DNA of 64,000 bases, from assembly GCA_016719945.1 (NCBI GenBank), contig JADJYE010000033.1:186001-250000 (forward strand), given 5' to 3'. Made by a program: the position numbers and the translations under genes. The stretch is from Polyangiaceae bacterium. Its GTDB lineage: Bacteria; Myxococcota_A; Polyangia; Polyangiales; Polyangiaceae. Of the stretch, positions 58,653 to 64,000 are shown one piece after another (the stretch's first letter is position 1; each line of letters begins with the position of its first letter). The notes beneath the pieces are model-generated. The model made no database searches, was not told the origin of the DNA, and saw only the letters and a list, made by a program, of their open reading frames with translations.

Positions 58653-59609
58653 TTGCACTTCCAGATGCCATCGAGGACGCGTGGTCGTGTGAGCTGGGCC
58701 GCAGCCCCCGTGAGGGTCGGCGCCCTGCTCTTCGCGGCGCTCGGCGCCGGCGTCGCGGCGTCTTGCAGCTCGCCGCCAGGTCCCGCGGCGAACGAGCCGG
58801 AGACGCGCGCCGAGACGCATTCTGCGCTGACCGCAGGCAGCGCGCAGCTCGGGGCGGCGACGACCGCCAGCGCGCAGGCGACGCCGACCGCGACGCCCTC
58901 GGCCGCTTCGTCAGCTGCGCTCGTCCCCAACCGCCCCGACAAGACCTCCTTCGAGTGCGGCGACAAGCGCTGCGTGGCCGGCAAGCAGACCTGCTGCATG
59001 CACCCGGCGCCGTACACCACGCCTCGCCCCGCGCACCCCTACGAATCGACCTGCGTCGAGGCGCCCGCGGCGGCGCCGCACATTCGGGACCTGAACGAGG
59101 TGTACGCCGTCGAATGCAAGACGGGGCCGGGCCTCGGCAAGCTCACGGTATTCGGCCGCTGCGACGAGTCGCAGGACTGTGGCCCCAGCCAGATGTGCTG
59201 CCATCGCTACACCTTCGCGAAGGAGGCGTCGGCGCAGCGCTGCCTCCCGTTCGTCGGCGTCGGGGCAGGGCCGTGTCCCGGCGACGAGCTGTGCGTCCTC
59301 GGCGGCGAGCCGTGCCGCACCCCGGGGGCCGAGTGCATCGCCGACCTGGACCGCGGCGGCGCCCGCTGCATCAAGCGACCGAAGAGCCCCGATCGGGTGT
59401 GCGAAACGGCCGCCGATTGCCTCAACGGGCAGCGCTGCCTGCACGACCCCAACCGCCCCGCCGCGTGCGTCGATCGCGCCGAGGCGCTGGACCCTGTCCC
59501 GTGCACGACCCACGCAGAGTGCCAGGCGTTTTGCACCGACAAGCGCGGGATCTGTGCCGGGCTCGGCGGTGGCGGCAAGGACGCCTACCCGCTCTGCAAG
59601 TGTCCCTAG
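58653..59609 (+). CDS. Cys-rich lipoprotein
   Basis: A 318-residue protein with a long signal and lipobox (ALLFAALGAGVAASCSSP), an Ala/Thr/Ser linker to about 100, and a Cys-rich domain with over 20 Cys (CGDKRCVAGKQTCC, CDESQDCGPSQMCC, CETAADCLNGQRC, CTTHAECQAFC). The TTG at 58653 or ATG at 58665 starts it. Function unknown. Confidence 0.65.
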   Translation: MHFQMPSRTRGRVSWAAAPVRVGALLFAALGAGVAASCSSPPGPAANEPETRAETHSALTAGSAQLGAATTASAQATPTATPSAASSAALVPNRPDKTSFECGDKRCVAGKQTCCMHPAPYTTPRPAHPYESTCVEAPAAAPHIRDLNEVYAVECKTGPGLGKLTVFGRCDESQDCGPSQMCCHRYTFAKEASAQRCLPFVGVGAGPCPGDELCVLGGEPCRTPGAECIADLDRGGARCIKRPKSPDRVCETAADCLNGQRCLHDPNRPAACVDRAEALDPVPCTTHAECQAFCTDKRGICAGLGGGGKDAYPLCKCP

Positions 59610-59663
59610 CCGTCCGCCGATAACGGCAACGTCACGCCACTGGGTGGGGGAGGTGCTGCAAAA

Positions 59664-59705
59664 TTCACCCCCCCGGGCCCACCTCGCTGCGCGAGGGGAG
59701 AGAGC
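59664..59705 (+). repeat. Dispersed hairpin repeat, copy B
   Basis: TTCACCCCCCCGGGCCC, then CCTCGC-TGC-GCGAGG (stem 59682-59696), then GGAGAG. It matches copy A at 26766-26810 read on the opposite strand, 33 kb away. Confidence 0.55.
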
Positions 59706-59767
59706 GACATGACGCGTGGTCGCGTTCGGTCTCCGATCGCGTTCACCGCGAGCCATCGCGTCTTGGC

Positions 59768-60232
59768 TCACCTCCCATAAAGGAGCGAGCACATGCGGTC
59801 GCCATAGGCGCCGCAGCTCTGACAGCTGTCCCCTTCGCAGGACGCGAGGTGCATCGGCGCGTGCGCCTCGCTGCGCTCCGCGACCGAGGTTGCGGGCAGC
59901 GGGGGCGGACGCAGCGCCTCGGAGCGCAGCGCGTAAGGGCTGTCGTCGTCGTCATTGCCGCTCGGGGGCGTAGGGTCGTCGAAGTCGACGTTGGCTACCG
60001 ACAGCTCCCGTGGCGGCGGCGGTTGGCTCCCATAGAGCCAGCCGCAAGCCCGATCACGGTAGGCGTCGCAGCTGTCGCAGTGATCGAAGCCGCACGAGAA
60101 GTCGAACGAGGAGGGCGGAGCCTCCTCCACCGTCGCGATCACGCGTGACATCACGCCGGACTGATGAGGGCGAGGAGTGGACTCGGCGCTCTCGATGAAC
60201 GACCCCTGCAAAACAGCCAGGTGAGTTTTCAT
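59768..60232 (-). CDS. Small protein with two identical four-Cys modules
   Basis: The 154-residue protein starts at MKTHLAVLQ (ribosome site GGGAGGGCG) and lacks a signal peptide. It contains SCGFDHCDSCDAYRDRAC..LYG near 60-80 and SCEGDSCQSCGAYGDRMC..LYG at its C-terminus: both C-x4-C-x2-C-x7-C followed by x2-LYG. The region between is Pro/Asp-rich. Possibly metal-binding, or a RiPP-like precursor; a MATE exporter gene lies 132 bp upstream in the same direction. Confidence 0.5.
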   Translation of the reverse strand: MKTHLAVLQGSFIESAESTPRPHQSGVMSRVIATVEEAPPSSFDFSCGFDHCDSCDAYRDRACGWLYGSQPPPPRELSVANVDFDDPTPPSGNDDDDSPYALRSEALRPPPLPATSVAERSEAHAPMHLASCEGDSCQSCGAYGDRMCSLLYGR

Positions 60233-60364
60233 GACGCCCTCCCTCGGGTGAGGAGCTCGTGACGAAGTGCCCCAGCGATCCCCACCCTCATGGACGATGC
60301 CCCCCTGTCTCGCGCTCCGCCAGGGTGACCCAACGTCGCTTCTGGCGATGGCCCCCCGCCGCAC

Positions 60365-61759
60365 CTACGCCCGGGCGACGTCCTGCTTCGATGCAATGGC
60401 CCACCTCACCACGACGGTCGCCGCCACGAAGCCGAGGCCGACGCACAGGCCCCACCACAGGCCACGCTCGGCGAGGTCGAGCCAGAACGCCAGGGCGCAG
60501 GCGATCGGGAGGCCCAGGACGTAGTAGCCGATCACGTTCGCGCGCTGCACGCTCTTGGTCTCCCCGAGGCCCCGTAGCGCGCCGGCCCCGACGACCTGGA
60601 GGCCGTCGAACAGCTGGAACGCGGCCGCGATGTGGACGAGCGGGACGGCGACCAGGATCACCTCCGGGCGGTTGGTCATGATGCGCGCCAGCGGCTCGGC
60701 GAGGGTCAGAAAGAGGATCGAGGTGGCGGACATGTACGCGGCCGACGTCCCGAAGCCAACCCACCCGGCGAGCCGCATCCCGTGCATGTCGCGCCGCCCG
60801 ACGGCGAGGCCAACGCGCACGCTGGTCGCGCTCGCGATCGACATGCTGACGGTGAACGTGAGGCTCGCGAGCTGAATGGCGACCTGGTGTCCGCTGCCGG
60901 CCTCGGGGCCGATGCGCCCAGCCAGGATCCCCACCAGGGCGAAGGCCCCGACCTCCGCGAGCAGGGTGAGGCCGATCGGCAAGCCGATGGTCGCGATCTT
61001 GCGGACCGGCACGTCCGCGTCGCCCCCCTCGGGCAGCGAGGGCAACCCCCGCAGCGCGAGCGCGAGCAGCGCGAGCTGCCCGACGGTCGCGATCGTCGAC
61101 GCCAGGCCCGACCCCACGACGCCGAGCGCAGGCACGCCGAGCGGCTCGTAGCCGAAGATCAGCAGCCAGTTGAAGAAGATGTTGAGCGCGTTGGCGACGA
61201 TCGAGCCCAGCATCATCGGCTTGGTGTGCGACCTCGCCTGGAGCAGCCCGCGGATCGCCATCATCAAGATGAACGGGAGGGCCCCCGGCGCGCGCGCCCA
61301 CAAGAACCCCCGCGCGACGTCGGTGATCTCGGGCGAGATGCCCGCGAGCGGCAGGAGGTACGGCGCCAGACAGATCGCGAGGGTGGTCGGCGCGGCGACG
61401 AGCAGCGCGAGGTGGATGCCCGCCCTGAACGCCGCGCGAGCGCGCGTGCCCTCTCCCGCGCCGACGGCCTGGCTGACGAGCGGATCGAGCCCGGACACGA
61501 GCCCCATCGCTGCGACCGAGAGCGCGAAGTAGATCCCCGTGCCGATCGAGACGCCCGCGAGCTCGGTGGCGCCCAGGCGCCCCACCATCGCGGTGTCGAC
61601 CACGCCGAGCAGGTTGTGCCCGACCGCGCCGAGGGCGAGGGGCCACGCGATCTTGAACGACGCGCGCGCTTCGCCGCCGATCTCCGAGAGGGAGACGTTC
61701 ACGATGGGGAGCTGACCTTCCGGTGACATTCCGCCATCGGCGGCGGGGATCCGTGACAT
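60365..61759 (-). CDS. MATE-family multidrug/metabolite exporter
   Basis: A 464-residue protein with 12 predicted helices. MATE segments include AWPLALGAVGHNLLGVVDTAMVGRLG, ARSHTKPMMLGSIVANALNIFFNWLLIFG and GAGALRGLGETKS. It exports drugs or metabolites using Na+ or H+. The ATG at 61759 has a GAGGTG site. It lies between the fifth kinase (82 bp upstream) and the four-Cys protein gene. Confidence 0.93.
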   Translation of the reverse strand: MSRIPAADGGMSPEGQLPIVNVSLSEIGGEARASFKIAWPLALGAVGHNLLGVVDTAMVGRLGATELAGVSIGTGIYFALSVAAMGLVSGLDPLVSQAVGAGEGTRARAAFRAGIHLALLVAAPTTLAICLAPYLLPLAGISPEITDVARGFLWARAPGALPFILMMAIRGLLQARSHTKPMMLGSIVANALNIFFNWLLIFGYEPLGVPALGVVGSGLASTIATVGQLALLALALRGLPSLPEGGDADVPVRKIATIGLPIGLTLLAEVGAFALVGILAGRIGPEAGSGHQVAIQLASLTFTVSMSIASATSVRVGLAVGRRDMHGMRLAGWVGFGTSAAYMSATSILFLTLAEPLARIMTNRPEVILVAVPLVHIAAAFQLFDGLQVVGAGALRGLGETKSVQRANVIGYYVLGLPIACALAFWLDLAERGLWWGLCVGLGFVAATVVVRWAIASKQDVARA

Positions 61760-61841
61760 GACGCACCTCGGCGGCGGAGTCGAAGGGGAAGCTTGGGACC
61801 CCACCGACGACCTGCGAGGAACGAACCTGACGAGCCGCCGC

Positions 61842-63431
61842 TCAGCGCTCGCCGCGGGCCCGCTGCTCGACGCTCGCCGCCTCTGCGACCGCGGCGGCCT
61901 CGTGCTCTGCTCGCTGGCCTACGGGCGCGTCCGGAGCGCCCGCGTTCACGCGCATCCGCGCCTCGGGGCCCTGCTGCCGGACGCGGAAATAGCCGGTCAT
62001 CTGCGCCACGTCGTGCTCGAGCGCGGGGTCGGCCGTACGACCGAGCTGCGCCGGCTTGGGCGCGCGGAACAGGATGCGCACGATCAGCAGCCAGAACGGG
62101 ACGCCGATGCAGACGACCGGGTAGTGGAACCAGACATCCCTCGTGATGTCCTCGAGGTTGAGCAGGAAGAAGAACGTCGCGATCACGCCCCAGATCGCGA
62201 GCAACCGCTTCACGCGGAGCATGTCGTGCTCCTTGTCGCGATCGCTCGGGGGGACGGTCCCTCGCCGGTTGAGCTCGCGCGCGGCCTCCTGGATCGTCGC
62301 GTCGTCGAGGCCGATCTCCCGGCCGGCCTCGGCGATCTCCTCGTAGCGGAAGCGCCGCTGCTGCGCGTGCAGCGCCCGATCGAAGATGTCGGCGACCTCC
62401 TTCGTATTGTAGCGGCGCGACAGCGCGACGTGCGGCGAGTACTGCGGCGGCCCAGCGTAGGGCGGGCTCACCGGCGGGATGGACGACGCGCGCGCCTGGG
62501 CAAGGACGGGCGAGGCGTAGGTCGGGGCGCCCTGCGGCAAGGCGGAGAGCGCCTGTGGCGGACCGCTCGAGGGGCGCCCCGCCGACTCTGCCTCGAGCGC
62601 GCCGTCGAGCGACTGGAGCAGCTCGCGCATCGAGGCGAAGCGATCCTCCGGGCGCTTCGCGAGCGCGCGGCGCACGACGCCCGCGAGGCTGTACGGCATC
62701 TTCGCCTCCGCTGGCGGTGCGGCGGGCTCTTCGGTGAGCACCGACGCGATGACACCCATGGCGTCCCCGGACCACGGCGGCTTGCCCACGAACAGCTCGT
62801 AGGACACGACGCCCCACGCGAACTGATCGGCTCGCCCGTCGACGTCGCTGCCCTTGATCTGCTCGGGCGCCATGTACATCGGTGTGCCGACCTTCACGCC
62901 CTCGGCCGTGAGGGTCGAGAACGAGGCGTCGGTCGGGGCGCTCGGATCGGCGGCGTTGCGGGTTCGGCGGGCGATCCCGAAGTCGACGACCTTGACCCGA
63001 CCATCCGGTCGAACGAGCACGTTCTCCGGCTTGATGTCGCGGTGCACGATGCCCGCGTCGTGCGCGACCGCGAGGGCACGGGCGACCTCGATCAGGATGT
63101 TGACCCGCTGCTTGGGCGCGACGCCGGCGTCGCCGATCAGCGAGCGCAGGCTCCTGCCCTCGACCAGCTCCATCACCACGTACGGCGCGCCGTCGTGCTC
63201 GCCGACGTCGTAGACCGCAACGATGTTCGGGTGATCGAGCTTGGCCACCGCGCGGGCCTCGCGCACCAGCCGGGCCCGGGACTCCTTCTCTTCGGTCCCC
63301 TCGTGCAGCACCTTGAGCGCGACCCGGCGATCGAGCCGCTCGTCGTGGGCGCGGAAGACGCGGCCCATCCCCCCCTCGCCGATCGGATCCTCGATCCGGT
63401 AGCGCTCGATCGTGTCCCCCGTCTTGACCAT
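61842..63431 (-). CDS. Ser/Thr protein kinase with C-terminal 2TM domain
   Basis: The 529-residue protein has a kinase domain (about 10-270; GEGGMGRVF, ALKVLHEG, HRDIKPENVLV, DFGIARR, KVGTPMYMAPEQIKG). A linker is followed by a helical segment (EVADIFDRALHAQQRRFRYEE) and a 2TM domain (LLAIWGVIATFFFLLNL, YPVVCIGVPFWLLIVRILF). The start MVKTGDTIERYRIEDPIG at 63431 overlaps no other gene and is 3 bp from the upstream stop; both genes are probably one operon. Confidence 0.88.
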   Translation of the reverse strand: MVKTGDTIERYRIEDPIGEGGMGRVFRAHDERLDRRVALKVLHEGTEEKESRARLVREARAVAKLDHPNIVAVYDVGEHDGAPYVVMELVEGRSLRSLIGDAGVAPKQRVNILIEVARALAVAHDAGIVHRDIKPENVLVRPDGRVKVVDFGIARRTRNAADPSAPTDASFSTLTAEGVKVGTPMYMAPEQIKGSDVDGRADQFAWGVVSYELFVGKPPWSGDAMGVIASVLTEEPAAPPAEAKMPYSLAGVVRRALAKRPEDRFASMRELLQSLDGALEAESAGRPSSGPPQALSALPQGAPTYASPVLAQARASSIPPVSPPYAGPPQYSPHVALSRRYNTKEVADIFDRALHAQQRRFRYEEIAEAGREIGLDDATIQEAARELNRRGTVPPSDRDKEHDMLRVKRLLAIWGVIATFFFLLNLEDITRDVWFHYPVVCIGVPFWLLIVRILFRAPKPAQLGRTADPALEHDVAQMTGYFRVRQQGPEARMRVNAGAPDAPVGQRAEHEAAAVAEAASVEQRARGER

Positions 63432-63433
63432 GC

Positions 63434-64000
63434 TCAGCTCGCGGCCCCGACGCCCCGCAGCCTCGGCGGGGCGGTCCACCACACGAACGGGACGAAGAGC
63501 GCGTAGTAGAGCGTGTTGGGCACGACGCGGAGGAGATAGCCATGATCCGCGTGCGTCGCCAGGATGACCGCGTCCGCCAGGCTCCAAAGCCCGTATTGCA
63601 CGATCTCAAAGAGAGTCAGACGTTGCGCCCAGGCGTAGAGATCGGGCGCCGCTGCCGCGCGGCGCCGCGGCAGCACCACGAACCGCATGACCAGCGCCAG
63701 CGCCAGGAACATCAGCTCGTAGACGATGAAGATGCGGTGCAGGCCGAACGGGTCGTTCGCCGGGAAGAGGTGGGGCAGCGCGAGCTGCGGCACAGTCGAC
63801 GCGACCGGGACGATGAAGGCGAGCCCCAAGGCGACGGCCCACACGGACCACGGTCCCAGCCCCGGGCGCTCGAGGTCGGTCACCGTGCCGCGCAGCGAGC
63901 GCTCGATGACGACGAAGTACCGGTAGTCCCCCAGGATCACGAAGGCGATCGCGATCGGCTGGTCGAGGCCCAGGCCCCGCGCAGGGTTGAGGGCGCCGGT
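63434..64000 (-). CDS. Membrane protein, start outside window
   Basis: The frame is open to the window edge (TGALNPARGLGLDQPIAIAFV, then ILGDYRYFVVIERSLRGTVTD). It has about five hydrophobic segments (VWAVALGLAFIVPVASTV, IVYELMFLALALVMRFVVL, FEIVQYGLWSLADAVILATH, TLYYALFVPFVWW). No family is recognised. It is coupled to the kinase. Confidence 0.65.
   Translation of the reverse strand, partial: TGALNPARGLGLDQPIAIAFVILGDYRYFVVIERSLRGTVTDLERPGLGPWSVWAVALGLAFIVPVASTVPQLALPHLFPANDPFGLHRIFIVYELMFLALALVMRFVVLPRRRAAAAPDLYAWAQRLTLFEIVQYGLWSLADAVILATHADHGYLLRVVPNTLYYALFVPFVWWTAPPRLRGVGAAS

Noticed and set aside
60288..61766. Long frame overlapping the MATE gene in another frame
   Set aside because: Arg/Ala-rich shadow; the MATE frame has 12 helices and family motifs.

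Overview
The window is very GC-rich bacterial DNA, most likely from a myxobacterium (Myxococcota, probably Polyangia). Five Hanks-type Ser/Thr kinase genes lie in 64 kb. There are many lipoproteins with Gly/Ser/Asn-rich linkers after the lipobox, a Cys-rich protein with a MYXO-CTERM-like tail, TPR/PEGA proteins, a TIGR04551-like outer-membrane protein and a class-III-like PHA synthase system. Genes are dense, alternate strands in short operons, and often overlap by 4 bp (ATGA/GTGA). No tRNA, rRNA, IS element, prophage or CRISPR array was seen.

Layout. 1-3.0 kb: a decayed accessory patch with an Rpn/PD-(D/E)XK-like gene whose core is out of frame, a frameshifted hicBA toxin-antitoxin pair between two direct copies of an araC 3' end, and a frameshifted araC-type regulator. 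3.1-8.6 kb: a cupin, an unusual Clp-N/ClpS-like membrane protein, an SRPBCC/monooxygenase-like/ECF-sigma operon and a lipoprotein with a CxxCH motif. 8.7-18 kb: urocanase (hutU) and three Ser/Thr kinases (kinase-SUMF1, kinase with PGYQTGGG repeats, TPR-kinase-pseudokinase). 18-26 kb: envelope proteins, a ferredoxin, a HEAT-repeat protein, a DUF4149-like membrane protein and an orphan E1-alpha dehydrogenase subunit. 26-32 kb: an HU-like protein, citrate synthase, pseudouridine synthase, purD and a dCMP-deaminase family gene.

32.3-43.8 kb is the most distinctive part: a PHA (polyhydroxyalkanoate) locus. A leftward unit (phasin-like, phaC, phaB) and leftward phaR face a rightward chain of seven tightly packed genes: lipoprotein, Tat-type alpha/beta-hydrolase, outer-membrane protein, second related lipoprotein, short PhaE-like protein, acyl-CoA ligase and a second phaC. 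An acetate-transporter-family gene follows. Palindromes of the type TTGC-N3-GCAA / CTGC-N3-GCAG precede the phasin unit, the lipoprotein and the transporter, suggesting one PhaR regulon that joins polymer synthesis, acyl activation, acetate uptake and an envelope module.

43.8-64 kb: purM, a coupled kinase-TPR-lipoprotein operon, a run of secreted lipoproteins including a copper-monooxygenase-like one, a 36-Cys secreted protein, a DUF885 peptidase, purB, a 0.7 kb tandem repeat built in 21-bp steps, gamma-glutamyltransferase, a small protein with two identical four-Cys modules next to a MATE exporter, a fifth kinase and a partial membrane protein.

Four otherwise intact genes each lack exactly one base, three of them at C/G runs. 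This looks like either homopolymer under-calling in the assembly or real decay. They are annotated as genes with the break position given.
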